A stretch of DNA of 64,000 nt from Pseudomonas coleopterorum (GTDB lineage Bacteria; Pseudomonadota; Gammaproteobacteria; Pseudomonadales; Pseudomonadaceae): contig NZ_FNTZ01000001.1 of the NCBI RefSeq assembly GCF_900105555.1, forward strand, positions 1,798,001-1,862,000, given 5' to 3'. The notes under the pieces are model-generated. The model did not search any database. It had not been told where the DNA came from and saw nothing but the letters and a program-made list of their open reading frames with translations. This document shows positions 25,637-34,476 of the stretch, in pieces. The translations under genes were made by a program, and so were the position numbers. The stretch's first letter is position 1, and each line of letters starts with the position of its first letter.

Positions 25637-27304
25637 ATGTTCAAGATAAAACCTGTTCGTCCGGAATTAGTCACACTGGCTGCAAGCCTGTTTCTCTTGA
25701 TTGCTTTCAACACACCACTTTGGCAACACCTGGCGTCCATCACGGGCGGCGAAGGCGCCGGCACGCAACTGGCCTGGGCGTTTGGGGTGTTGCTGTTGTG
25801 CGTCTTCAACTTCGTGTTGACGATGCTGGCCTTTCCCAAGCTGTTGAAACCTCTGCTGATGGTGTTGTTTCTGGTCAGCGCCTGTGTGGCGTATTTCATG
25901 GGGCAGTACGGAATCGTGGTCGACGCGGGCATGTTCCGCAATCTTGTCGAAACCAATGTCACCGAAGTGGAAGGCCTGCTGTCGCCCCTGCTGTGGGTCT
26001 ACCTCTTTGGGCTGGGCGTGCTGCCGTGTGTGCTGTTGTGGAAGACACCTATTGCTTACCGCAAACCCCACCGCGAGCTGCTCCACAAAGTGCTCATCGG
26101 CACCGGCTGTGCTGGCATCATCACCGGCGTCGCATTGCTGGACTATCAGGGGCTGTCCTCACTGTTGCGCAATCACCACGAGTTGCGCCTGATGGTGGTG
26201 CCCAGCAACTACATCGGCGCCTCGATCGGTTATGCCCGCGAGCAGGTGTCGACCGTCCAGCATCCTTTCGTGCCCTTGGGTGAGGATGCGGTGCGTGCGG
26301 TAAACGTGGCCAACCACCCCACTAAATCACTGACCGTACTGGTGGTGGGCGAAAGCGCCCGGGCCGATAACTTCGGTATCCTCGGCTATGGGCGCGATAC
26401 CACACCGCAACTGGCCGCTGAGCAGGGTCTGGTGTCGTTCACCGACGTGCACTCCTGCGGCACCGAAACCGCCGTGTCGGTGCCCTGCATGTTTTCCAAC
26501 ATGGGCCGCAAGCAGTACAAACCAGCCGTCGCAAAAAATCAGGAAGGGTTGCTGGACGTGCTCAAACGTGCCGGCCTGGACGTGGTGTGGTGGGATAACC
26601 AGTCCGGCTGCAAGGGCACCTGCGACCGGGTCACCCAGCTGGATGTCAGCCACGGCAAGGACCCGGCTCTGTGCGCAGACAGCGAATGCAGGGACGAAAT
26701 CCTGCTGCAGGGTTTGCAGGCCTTCATCGATCACCTTTCCAACGACACCGTGTTGGTCCTGCACCAGATGGGCAGTCACGGGCCTGAATATTTCAAGCGC
26801 TATCCGCAAGCCTTCGAGCAGTTCACTCCGGTGTGCAAGAGCAACGCGCTGGACGCCTGCAGCCGGGAAAGTATCGTCAATGCCTACGACAATACCGTGC
26901 TGTACACCGATCACGTTCTGGCGCGGCTGATCGATACCCTGCGCAACAACCAGGACCGTGTGGCCACCGCCATGATCTATCTCTCCGATCACGGCGAGTC
27001 TCTCGGCGAGTACAACGTGTTCCTGCATGGCACGCCCTACATGTTGGCACCTGACCAGCAGAAACACGTCCCGCTGCTGGTATGGTTCTCCGACAGTTAC
27101 CAACGTGCGCTTGCCGTCGACAGTCATTGTTTGCAGCGCACACGCAACGATCCGCTGAGTCAGGACAATCTCTTTCACTCGATGCTAGGCTTGTTGAATG
27201 TTCAGACGCGGGTCTACAACAGCGCGCTGGACATGTTTGCCGGCTGCAGAGGGGTGAGCGGCAATGCGCTTGTGGCCACGAAACAAATGCCGGTCCAGCG
27301 TTGA
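25637..27304 (+). CDS. eptA: Lipid A phosphoethanolamine transferase, EptA/CptA family
   Basis: A 555-residue inner-membrane enzyme: five N-terminal spans in residues 1-180 and a large periplasmic alkaline-phosphatase-fold domain. The nucleophile threonine is in CGTETAVSVPCMFS; VVGESARADNF binds zinc, SDHGESLGE is the second metal motif, and several cysteine pairs (CKGTC, CADSEC) give the usual disulfides. It adds phosphoethanolamine to lipid A phosphate, lowering negative charge and polymyxin binding. Divergent from a PAP2 phosphatase and followed by a response regulator, together suggesting a lipid-A remodelling locus. Confidence 0.92.
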   Translation: MFKIKPVRPELVTLAASLFLLIAFNTPLWQHLASITGGEGAGTQLAWAFGVLLLCVFNFVLTMLAFPKLLKPLLMVLFLVSACVAYFMGQYGIVVDAGMFRNLVETNVTEVEGLLSPLLWVYLFGLGVLPCVLLWKTPIAYRKPHRELLHKVLIGTGCAGIITGVALLDYQGLSSLLRNHHELRLMVVPSNYIGASIGYAREQVSTVQHPFVPLGEDAVRAVNVANHPTKSLTVLVVGESARADNFGILGYGRDTTPQLAAEQGLVSFTDVHSCGTETAVSVPCMFSNMGRKQYKPAVAKNQEGLLDVLKRAGLDVVWWDNQSGCKGTCDRVTQLDVSHGKDPALCADSECRDEILLQGLQAFIDHLSNDTVLVLHQMGSHGPEYFKRYPQAFEQFTPVCKSNALDACSRESIVNAYDNTVLYTDHVLARLIDTLRNNQDRVATAMIYLSDHGESLGEYNVFLHGTPYMLAPDQQKHVPLLVWFSDSYQRALAVDSHCLQRTRNDPLSQDNLFHSMLGLLNVQTRVYNSALDMFAGCRGVSGNALVATKQMPVQR

Positions 27305-27352
27305 GTGGGTAGTTGTGTTTCGTACTCGTGCCTTACATAAAAAGAGAGTCCC

Positions 27353-28054
27353 ATGCGCATACTGGTCATCGAAGATCATGCCGATATCCTCGCCAACGTC
27401 TCGGAATACTTCGTGCTCAAGGGGTGTGAAGTGACTGGCGCACTGGATGGCGTGACCGGGCTTCACCTGGCGATGACCGGTAATTATGACGCCATCATTC
27501 TCGATGTGATGCTACCCGGCATGGACGGCAACCAGGTCTGTCACAAGCTGCGTTCGGTCTCCCGGCGGCACACGCCCATTCTGATGCTGACTGCCCGTGA
27601 CGAGCTGGAAGACCGGCTGACGGGATTTCGCGTCGGCGCCGACGACTACATCGTCAAGCCGTTCGCCTTGTCCGAGCTGTTCGCCCGCGTCGAGACAGTG
27701 AGTCGCCGCTCGGCCGGGATGAGGAAAAACGTGCTCGAAGTCCATGACCTGAGCTTCGATCTGGATTCACTGGAGGTGAGGCGGGCGGGCAGGTTGCTCA
27801 AGCTCAACCCCACCACCCTCGTGCTGCTGGAGCTGTTGATGCGCAAGAGCCCCGCCATCGTGAAGCGCCGCGAGCTGGAACTGGCGCTGTGGGGTGAGGA
27901 AACGCCCGATTCGGATAGCCTGCGAACCGGCATCTACATGCTGCGCCGAACCATCGACAAATCGTTCGAGGTGCCGTTGCTGCATACCGTGCACAGCATG
28001 GGTTACAGGCTGCAGGCACCGTCGGACGTGAGCCCAGCGACCGCCCAGCCCTGA
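27353..28054 (+). CDS. OmpR-family response regulator
   Basis: A 233-residue regulator: receiver domain with phospho-acceptor Asp51 (AIILDVMLPGMDG), the Lys switch (DYIVKPF) and a C-terminal OmpR winged helix ending LLHTVHSMGYRLQ. It is 48 bp after eptA on the same strand. No histidine kinase gene is beside it; the nearest kinase (28924-30114) is on the other strand beyond two decayed genes. It may therefore be an orphan or pair with a distant kinase. Control of eptA is a reasonable guess. Confidence 0.9.
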   Translation: MRILVIEDHADILANVSEYFVLKGCEVTGALDGVTGLHLAMTGNYDAIILDVMLPGMDGNQVCHKLRSVSRRHTPILMLTARDELEDRLTGFRVGADDYIVKPFALSELFARVETVSRRSAGMRKNVLEVHDLSFDLDSLEVRRAGRLLKLNPTTLVLLELLMRKSPAIVKRRELELALWGEETPDSDSLRTGIYMLRRTIDKSFEVPLLHTVHSMGYRLQAPSDVSPATAQP

Positions 28055-28085
28055 GCTCGGGCATCGAGACAGGGCAATAACGCGC

Positions 28086-28588
28086 CTCAGGCCAGCTGCA
28101 GTGTCTTCATGACCTGTGCGACTCGCTGGGTCGATGGCCCGTCGAGCCCCTTGAGCGGCAGCGGCAGGCAGTTCGCTGCGGCATGGCCGAGGATTTCGGC
28201 GGCCGTGGCAATGACCCTCAGACTGCCGTACTCGCGAAACATAGAGTTCGAACACTTCATCCGCACGTAGCGCCTGATAGCTCACCGGTGGCAGTAGCAG
28301 CGCCGACGCGCCGGCAGCCTGGGCATCTTCGGCCAGCAGCACGTCCCGCGTGGCGACCGCGCCGATGCCGACGATCACAGGCACGTCACCTGCCGCGGCG
28401 ACGGCCAGTTGGGCGGCGAGGCCCCGCTCCTCGCGGTTGAGATAGGCGTAGCTGCCTGTCGATCCCAAGGCGCCGATGGAATCGACCTCGGCCGAGACCA
28501 GGTTTTCGATCAGGCCGACGAAGGCGTTTTCGTCCACCTTGCCATCGCGCAACGGGGTCAATGGGAACGCGCTGAGACCTGCGAACAT
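28086..28588 (-). pseudogene. dapA-like dihydrodipicolinate synthase-family gene with large internal deletion
   Basis: The minus-strand N-terminal part (MFAGLSAFPLTPLRDG through DEVFELY, ending about 28241) matches the first ~115 residues of DapA/NAL-family aldolases. The frame then shifts and a second frame gives FREYGSLRVIATAAEIL through KTLQLA, then a stop at 28086, which is the last ~55 residues. About 120 codons including the Schiff-base lysine are missing. So this is a deleted and frameshifted relic, not a functional enzyme. The intact family makes or splits keto acids by aldol chemistry. Confidence 0.8.
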
Positions 28589-28668
28589 GCAAGAGCTCCT
28601 CGGTATTGAAAGTGGCGGCTGGGGATACTTCAAAGCGTGACGGTACTATAAGGTATCCGAACCGATAA

Positions 28669-28807
28669 CATCTTCGGCGGCTACGCGGTGGTGTTTCCCA
28701 CAGCGCCGATGGTGCGCGCCTATCAAAAGGCGCGCCGCTGGATCGAGGGCGCCTTGGCGATGGTGTTTGCCGGAGCAGGCTTGAGGCTTCTGTTTAGCAG
28801 AGCGTGA
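28669..28807 (+). pseudogene. 3' remnant of a LysE/RhtB-family transporter gene
   Basis: The plus strand reads IFGGYAVVFPTAPMVRAYQK and then ARRWIEGALAMVFAGAGLRL, followed by LLFSRA and a stop at 28805-28807. This matches the last ~45 residues of LysE-type amino-acid exporters (final two spans). The frame is closed upstream by a TAA at about 28650, so only the tail survives. It lies next to the deleted dapA-like gene, which marks this spot as a decay or recombination scar. Confidence 0.6.
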
Positions 28808-28834
28808 GGTGGTGGTGGTGGTGGTGGTGGTGGT
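28808..28834. repeat. (GGT)9 trinucleotide microsatellite
   Basis: Nine perfect GGT units begin at the stop of the LysE remnant. Slippage here could vary in length between strains. It lies outside any intact gene. Confidence 0.9.
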
Positions 28835-28882
28835 GGGTGTGTCGTGTCATCTGGCGCTGGCCTGATTGATCGCACACGCCGT

Positions 28883-28908
28883 GACGCGGCTTGCACCGCT
28901 GCTACAGG
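28883..28908. repeat. REP-like element (half)
   Basis: GACGCGGCTTGCACCGCTGC followed by TACAGG matches, with one mismatch, the element at 58040-58065. It is a single inverted-repeat-bearing REP-type unit lying 16 bp from the GAF-kinase stop. Likely a member of a dispersed genomic REP family. Confidence 0.65.
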
Positions 28909-28923
28909 AGCGTGGTGGCAGCG

Positions 28924-30114
28924 CTATCGGAGTACCGGCAATCGCACGGTAAACACGGTGTGCAGATCGCTGGAAGTAACCTGCAACTGCCCGCCATGGG
29001 ACTCGGCGATCTGCGAGCAGATGTAGAGACCCAAACCCAGTCCTTCGTTTTGCCGGTCGTTGTCGGCGCGGGTAAACGGCTTGAACAGCAGATCCATCCG
29101 GTCGGGATGGATGGGCAGGCCTTCGTTGCAAAACGACAGCACCAAGCTGTCTTGCTCGATACGTCCATCGATGCTGATCGGTCCGCCGGGTGCGCCGTGG
29201 TGTACGGCGTTCGACAGCAGGTTGGAGACCAACTGGCTGATGCGTCCGAAATCGCACTGAACGGGTTCGGCATCGGTGTAGTGATAGCTGACATCGGCCA
29301 GCGGGTGGGCATGGCGGATTTCGGCGATGACCGGGATCAACGCTTCGAACAGGTTGTCGACGCGGTTCAGGTTGATCACGAAGCGGCTGCCCAGGCGGCA
29401 GCGGGTGAAGTCCAGCACGTCGTCGATCAACGCCGACATGCGCTTGGCGCTGCTCTGGATCGCGGCCACGAGGGTCTTGGAGCGCTTGTCGGTGACCTGT
29501 CGGTCCAGCAGATCGGCACTCATCCGCACGGCGCTGATCGGCGTGCGCAGGTCGTGCCCCAGTACCGCCACGAATTGCTCGCGCAAGCGCCCGGTTTCCT
29601 CGGATTCACCCAGTTCCGATTGGCTGTCGTGCAGTCGCGCGTGAAGTTCCAGATGGCTGGCCAGCAGTTGCGCGAACAGTTCGAGGGTGTCGATCACGCT
29701 GGCATTTTCGACCGCGACCGGTTCCGGGTCGAGTCCGCAGAGGGTCCCTACGAACACGCCCGCTGAGGTGATGATGGGCACCGAGATATGGCTTTTGAAT
29801 GTTTCCAGGCCCGGTTGGGTTTCCGGCTCGTAGCGCCCGTCGGCCAAGTCTTGCATGCCTTCACCATAGGCCAGTGACTGGCGACGCTGGCGGACTTCGT
29901 TGCACAACGTCTGCGCAAGTGGCCGCTGATCGCCCGGCCGTATGTCCAGATGAGCCGAGTCGTCCACTGCGTAGGCGACCCAGCGCGTGGCGGTGACCCT
30001 GGCCACTGCCGCAAATCTCAGACCGGTCGCCTCTTTGACCAGGCGCAGAATGACGGGGATGACGGTCATTTCGGCAGGTGGTGGGAGCGAACCTTCGTAA
30101 TCGGCGTTGGACAT
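28924..30114 (-). CDS. GAF-domain sensor histidine kinase
   Basis: A 396-residue soluble kinase from the ATG giving MSNADYEG. The N-terminal GAF domain (residues ~20-160) is followed by HisKA with the phospho-histidine in VAVLGHDLRTPISA and a HATPase_c domain with N box (LVSNLLSNAVHHG), and NEGLGLGLYICSQI G box. No membrane spans, so it senses a cytoplasmic signal through GAF. No response regulator is adjacent. GAF kinases of this arrangement in pseudomonads are sometimes bacteriophytochrome-like in layout, but no PAS/PHY domain is present. Confidence 0.9.
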   Translation of the reverse strand: MSNADYEGSLPPPAEMTVIPVILRLVKEATGLRFAAVARVTATRWVAYAVDDSAHLDIRPGDQRPLAQTLCNEVRQRRQSLAYGEGMQDLADGRYEPETQPGLETFKSHISVPIITSAGVFVGTLCGLDPEPVAVENASVIDTLELFAQLLASHLELHARLHDSQSELGESEETGRLREQFVAVLGHDLRTPISAVRMSADLLDRQVTDKRSKTLVAAIQSSAKRMSALIDDVLDFTRCRLGSRFVINLNRVDNLFEALIPVIAEIRHAHPLADVSYHYTDAEPVQCDFGRISQLVSNLLSNAVHHGAPGGPISIDGRIEQDSLVLSFCNEGLPIHPDRMDLLFKPFTRADNDRQNEGLGLGLYICSQIAESHGGQLQVTSSDLHTVFTVRLPVLR

Positions 30115-30295
30115 GCGCGGACCCATATTCGTTGAAGCGGGCGATTATACATAGGTTGCCCTTGAATGGCTGTACAGGCATACAGCAGGCCCGTACTCGC
30201 GCTTGCTTACATTTACCCAGGCCCCTCTAGCTCAAGTGTTTGCGCCGCAGGCCGATGACTCAAGGCATCAACCCCTGATCGCAATGGAATCCTGC

Positions 30296-31921
30296 ATGAT
30301 CATTCGACGCCTGAACCTCGCCCCCCGCGCTATTGCATTCTTCTCGGCCATTGTCGTGGTCGTGATACTCCTTGGTTGCCTTTCCATCGTCCAGATGAAC
30401 AAGCTCTACGAGGCCGAGCAGGACGTCGAGACGAACTGGATGCTGGGTATCCGCGACGCGGGCCAGATGAACAGTGGGCTCTTGAGGTTGCGGCTCGAAA
30501 GCATGCGTGGCGCGACCACCACCGATACCGCGCTTCGTGAACAGACGATCGCTGCGTTTCCCGGCTATCGCCGTGCTTTTCAGGAAACCATCAAGCACTA
30601 CGAAAGCACCGTTGCCAGCGACGATGACCGCAAACTTTACGACTCCATACGTTCCGATGCGGCTGCGTATGACCAACTGCTGGGCCAGCTCGAACCCATG
30701 CTGCGCGCTGCCGACACCACGGCGGCAACCGGCCTGATCAACACGGCCATTCGCCCGCTGACCAACACCCTGGAAGGCAAGGTCAACGAGCTCATGGCGC
30801 TGAACGACCGCGGTGCCACCGACGCCGGGGATGCGGCGCTCGCGACCTTCGAGTCGGGCCGTGCCTGGGTCATTGGGCTGATGGCTGCGGCCGTGCTGGC
30901 GACCATCCTGCTTGCGGCGCTGTTGATCCGCAGCATCACCCAGCCCATCCAGGAAGCCGTGCAGATCGCCCAGCGCATCGCGCGCAAGGACCTGACCGAA
31001 CAGATCGTCGTGGTTGGCCAGGACGAAGCCGCCAGCATGCTCACGGCGCTGGCGCGGATGCAGGCCAACCTGCGGCAGACGATCGCGCACATTTCCGACA
31101 GCTCGAGTCAATTGGCCGCCGCCTCGGAAGAGATGAGCGCGGTGACCGAGGAATCCAGCCGGGGGCTGGTGCGCCAGAACGATGAGGTCAATCAGGCGGC
31201 CAGTGCGGTCACCCAGATGAGCTCGGCGGTCGACGAGGTGGCGCGCAACGCGGCCGAAGCCGCCGACGCCTCGGCCACCACCCAATCGCTGGCGAGGGAT
31301 GGTCTGGGCAAGGTCGAACAGACCCTGACCGCTATCCAGGCGCTGGCGACCAACGTGGGCAGCACCAGCACTCAGGTCAAACAGCTGTCGGCTCGGGCGC
31401 GTGAGATCAACACGGTGGTCGAGGTGATCCGCGCCATTGCCGAACAAACCAACCTGCTCGCACTGAACGCTGCCATCGAAGCGGCTCGCGCTGGTGAGCA
31501 GGGTCGTGGCTTTGCCGTGGTTGCCGATGAAGTGCGCGCTCTGGCTCACCGTACGCAGCAGTCGACTCAGGAAATCGAGAAGATGATCGGCTCGATGCAG
31601 ACCGATTCGGTGCAGGCCGTCCAGGCCATGGAGCAGAGCCAGCAGATGGCCAGCGATTCGTCGGCCGTGGCGCAGCACGCCAGTACCTCGATCAGCCAGA
31701 TATCCGAATCGATCAACCTGATCAGCGAACGCAACACCGTGATCGCGACCGCCGCCGAAGAGCAGGCTCAGGTGGCGCGGGAGATCGACCGCAACATCAC
31801 CAGCATTCGGGACCTTTCGATGCAGAGTGCTGCGGGTGCCACCCAGACGGCGACCGCCAGTGGCGAAGTGTCGCGGCTGGCGGTCGGTCTGACGGCATTG
31901 GTGGGTGAGTTCGCCATCTGA
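30296..31921 (+). CDS. Methyl-accepting chemotaxis protein, short four-helix-type sensor
   Basis: A 541-residue chemoreceptor, from the ATG giving MIIRRLNL, with GGAA about 7 nt upstream; ATGs upstream (30203, 30284) are possible. Span 1 at ~12-32, a ~155-residue periplasmic sensor fitting a 4HB_MCP bundle, span 2 at ~189-211, then HAMP and the cytoplasmic signalling hairpin ([20 protein letters not shown]). The C terminus lacks a CheR pentapeptide. Ligand not deducible. Confidence 0.9.
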   Translation: MIIRRLNLAPRAIAFFSAIVVVVILLGCLSIVQMNKLYEAEQDVETNWMLGIRDAGQMNSGLLRLRLESMRGATTTDTALREQTIAAFPGYRRAFQETIKHYESTVASDDDRKLYDSIRSDAAAYDQLLGQLEPMLRAADTTAATGLINTAIRPLTNTLEGKVNELMALNDRGATDAGDAALATFESGRAWVIGLMAAAVLATILLAALLIRSITQPIQEAVQIAQRIARKDLTEQIVVVGQDEAASMLTALARMQANLRQTIAHISDSSSQLAAASEEMSAVTEESSRGLVRQNDEVNQAASAVTQMSSAVDEVARNAAEAADASATTQSLARDGLGKVEQTLTAIQALATNVGSTSTQVKQLSARAREINTVVEVIRAIAEQTNLLALNAAIEAARAGEQGRGFAVVADEVRALAHRTQQSTQEIEKMIGSMQTDSVQAVQAMEQSQQMASDSSAVAQHASTSISQISESINLISERNTVIATAAEEQAQVAREIDRNITSIRDLSMQSAAGATQTATASGEVSRLAVGLTALVGEFAI

Positions 31922-31948
31922 CCTTAGCCAGGCGGCGCGGCACCGAGC

Positions 31949-32389
31949 TCAGCGGTTGTTGCGCAGGATCGAGAAGTTCAGCGCGGCCGCCACGCACAGC
32001 CAGGCCAGATAGGGGAACAGGATCAGCCCGGTGATCAGGTCCAGGCGGATGGCCAGAACCACCATGGCGGCGGTCACCAGCCACAGCAATACGATGATCA
32101 CCAGACCGGCGAGCAGGCGGTGGGCGCCGAAAAACACCGGTGTCCACAAGGTGTTGAGGGCGATCTGCGCGGCCCAGAGTGCCAGGACCGTCTCGCTGCC
32201 GGTCAGTTGGGTCAGGCGGTAGCCGGCCCAGGCCAGCAGCAGGTAGATGACCGTCCAGGCTACGGGGAATGCCCAGTTCGGCGGGGTGAAACGAGGTTTG
32301 ACCAACGAGGCGTACCACTGGCCGGGTTTGAAGATGATGCCGGTGCTGGCCGCAGCGGCGCAGGCCAGGAGGAAGATGAAGAAAACCAT
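31949..32389 (-). CDS. tspO: TspO/MBR family protein
   Basis: A 146-residue protein with five membrane spans, from the ATG giving MVFFIFLLA behind AGGGA; a longer frame to 32473 is not supported. It has the tryptophan/proline-rich family signature KPRFTPPNWAFPVAWTVIY and WTPVFFGAHR. TspO proteins bind porphyrins and cholesterol-like ligands and affect tetrapyrrole traffic under stress. Single gene between the chemoreceptor and cynR. Confidence 0.9.
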   Translation of the reverse strand: MVFFIFLLACAAAASTGIIFKPGQWYASLVKPRFTPPNWAFPVAWTVIYLLLAWAGYRLTQLTGSETVLALWAAQIALNTLWTPVFFGAHRLLAGLVIIVLLWLVTAAMVVLAIRLDLITGLILFPYLAWLCVAAALNFSILRNNR

Positions 32390-32486
32390 GGTGAGTCCCT
32401 GTTCAATGACGAAAGTGCGGTGGCGAAAGGTCGCTATCAAGCTGACGCCTGAATGAGGAAAAAGTTTGCGCACCCTGCTGGCGGGT

Positions 32487-33377
32487 TCAGTCCCGCGAGC
32501 TTTTCACCAGCTGGGCGAACGCATCGGCGGCGACGCTGCGATAGCCGTTCTTGCGCCGTAGCAAGGCCGCCGTGCGCCTGGGCAGCATCGGTCTGGTGCG
32601 GAGCTCGTAGAGGTCATGCTGCTCGCGCACGATGGCATCGGGCAGGATGGTCACCATGCGCCCTTGCTTGATCACCTTGAGCAATATGGCGATCGAATTT
32701 GCTTCCAGAGCAATGTTGGGCGTGAAGCGCTGTTTGCGGCACCAGGCATCCACCGAGATGCGCGTGGCAAAGGCTGGGGCCAGCAGTGCGAAGCGCAGCG
32801 TCTGCAGATCGGCCAGGGTCAGCGCCTTGTTCTGCAGGCCGGGGTCCAGCGCCGAGCCTGCCGTGACCAGGCACAGCTTCTCCTCGAACAGCGGCTGCGC
32901 ATCGATATCGGCGCCGTGCTCGCCGGTGAAGCCGATGGCTACGTCGAGCAGGTCACGGGCCAGGGCGTCGAGGATCTGTTCCAGCGACATTTCCGTGAGG
33001 CTGATCGCCACCCCTGGGTAGCGTGCCGAGAAGCGGTCGATCAGCGGCGCTACCAGGTATTCGCTGAAGGTCGGCGTGACGCCCAGGCGCAGTTGGCCGC
33101 GCGACAGGTCGCTGACGTCCATCACCGCGCGCCGACCCGCCTCCAGCTCTCGCAGCGAGCGCCGCGCATGTTCCAGGTACACGCGACCGGCATCGGTGGG
33201 GACGATGCTGCGGCCACTGCGGCCACTGCGGTCGAACAAGGGCACGCCCATACTCAGTTCCAGTTGCTTTATCTGTTGCGACAACGCAGGTTGGGACACA
33301 TGCAGTGCCTCGGCGGCGCGGGTGAAATTACCGTGATCGGCAACGGCCAGCAGGTAGCGGATATGACGTAGCAGCAC
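32487..33377 (-). CDS. cynR: LysR-type regulator of cyanase
   Basis: A 296-residue LysR protein. The reading frame begins at a GTG (giving MLLRHIRYLLAVADHGNFT) rather than an ATG. The helix-turn-helix is AAEALHVSQPALSQQIKQLE, followed by a normal effector domain. It is divergent from cynS, as in other cyn loci, and an ATAA-N7-TTAT dyad lies between them. So it should activate cynS in response to cyanate. Confidence 0.88.
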   Translation of the reverse strand: MLLRHIRYLLAVADHGNFTRAAEALHVSQPALSQQIKQLELSMGVPLFDRSGRSGRSIVPTDAGRVYLEHARRSLRELEAGRRAVMDVSDLSRGQLRLGVTPTFSEYLVAPLIDRFSARYPGVAISLTEMSLEQILDALARDLLDVAIGFTGEHGADIDAQPLFEEKLCLVTAGSALDPGLQNKALTLADLQTLRFALLAPAFATRISVDAWCRKQRFTPNIALEANSIAILLKVIKQGRMVTILPDAIVREQHDLYELRTRPMLPRRTAALLRRKNGYRSVAADAFAQLVKSSRD

Positions 33378-33384
33378 GGCTTCA

Positions 33385-33403
33385 CCATAAGTTGGAATTA
33401 TGG
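33385..33403. promoter_or_regulatory. CynR-box candidate between cynR and cynS
   Basis: CCATAA-GTTGGAA-TTATGG is a perfect interrupted palindrome with the T-N11-A core of LysR sites. It lies 8 bp from the cynR start. A related CCATTATGG stands downstream at 33427-33435. Autoregulation and activation of cynS are inferred. Confidence 0.55.
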
Positions 33404-33503
33404 AAATGATCTGAAATGAGTCTTGGCCATTATGGTGGGTTTTGTTGATTCTGTGCTTCCAAGCGTTACACCTGACCTTGCGTTCCCATCCGGAGAATCG
33501 ACC

Positions 33504-33971
33504 ATGTCCCAGAGCAACGTTTCCAAGGCACCACGTCAGACCCTGACCGAGCGCGTCCTGCAGGCCAAGACCGCGAACAACCTGACCTGGGCGGGCCTGG
33601 CCGAAGGCACCGGGTTGAGCACGGTGTATGTGACCGCCGCACTGTTGGGCCAGCATCCATTGCCTCAGGCAGTGGCCGAAGTGGTGGCCGAACGCCTGGG
33701 GCTGGACGCCGAAGCGGTGGTCGAGTTGCAGACCATACCCCTGCGCGGCAATGCCGAAGACGTGTCGAACGATCCAACGATCTATCGCTTTCATGAAATG
33801 GTCCAGGTCTACGGCACGACCCTGAAGGCGCTGGTCCACGAGCAATTCGGCGATGGCATCATCAGCGCGATCAATTTCAAGCTCGACATCAAGAAAGTCG
33901 AAGATCCGGAAGGCGGATCGCGCGCCGTGATCACGCTGGACGGCAAATTCCTGCCTTATAAACCTTTCTAG
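33504..33971 (+). CDS. cynS: Cyanase (cyanate hydratase)
   Basis: A 155-residue protein, from the ATG giving MSQSNVSK; the family is usually 156 residues. Catalytic residues are conserved: Arg95 and Glu98 (in YRFHE) and Ser121 (GDGIISAIN). The enzyme converts cyanate and bicarbonate to ammonia and two CO2 as a decamer, removing cyanate and supplying nitrogen. Divergent from cynR. No carbonic anhydrase (cynT) gene is adjacent. A DUF1348 gene follows 10 nt later. Confidence 0.95.
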   Translation: MSQSNVSKAPRQTLTERVLQAKTANNLTWAGLAEGTGLSTVYVTAALLGQHPLPQAVAEVVAERLGLDAEAVVELQTIPLRGNAEDVSNDPTIYRFHEMVQVYGTTLKALVHEQFGDGIISAINFKLDIKKVEDPEGGSRAVITLDGKFLPYKPF

Positions 33972-33981
33972 GAACATCGAC

Positions 33982-34455
33982 ATGAGCGAAGAGAAACGCC
34001 TGCCACTGCCGCCGTTCACCCTCGAAACCGCGATCCAGAAGGTGCGTGGCGCCGAGGATGGCTGGAACTCCCGCGATGCCGCCAAGGTGGCGCTGGCGTA
34101 TACCCAGGACACCTACTGGCGTAACCGCAGCGAGTTCATCGAAGGGCGCGCCCAGGCCCAGGCGTTTCTCGAACGCAAATGGCGCAAAGAGCTGGACTAT
34201 CGCCTGATCAAGGAACTGTGGGCCTTCGCCGACAACCGCATCGCCGTGCGCTACGCCTATGAGTGGCACGACGATTCGGGCAACTGGTTTCGTTCATACG
34301 GCAACGAGAACTGGGAGTTTGCCGCCAACGGGCTCATGCAACGGCGCTTCGCCTGCATCAACGACCTGCCCATTGCCGAGTCCGAGCGCAAATACCACTG
34401 GCCCCTGGGCCGCCGCCCCGACGATCACCCAGGCTTGAGTGATCTGGGGCTTTGA
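33982..34455 (+). CDS. DUF1348 (NTF2-like) family protein
   Basis: A 157-residue protein with the DUF1348 signature ([47 protein letters not shown]). The family has an NTF2-like conical fold, and its function is unknown. Its start follows cynS by 10 nt, so the two are likely co-transcribed. A role in handling cyanate-related compounds is only a guess from this pairing. Its stop lies 21 bp from the convergent PepSY gene. Confidence 0.85.
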   Translation: MSEEKRLPLPPFTLETAIQKVRGAEDGWNSRDAAKVALAYTQDTYWRNRSEFIEGRAQAQAFLERKWRKELDYRLIKELWAFADNRIAVRYAYEWHDDSGNWFRSYGNENWEFAANGLMQRRFACINDLPIAESERKYHWPLGRRPDDHPGLSDLGL

Positions 34456-34476
34456 GGAGGAGATGACGGGCAGCAA

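Noticed and set aside
28924..30114. Pairing the GAF kinase with the regulator at 27353-28054
   Set aside because: They are on opposite strands and separated by two decayed genes, so partnership cannot be supported.
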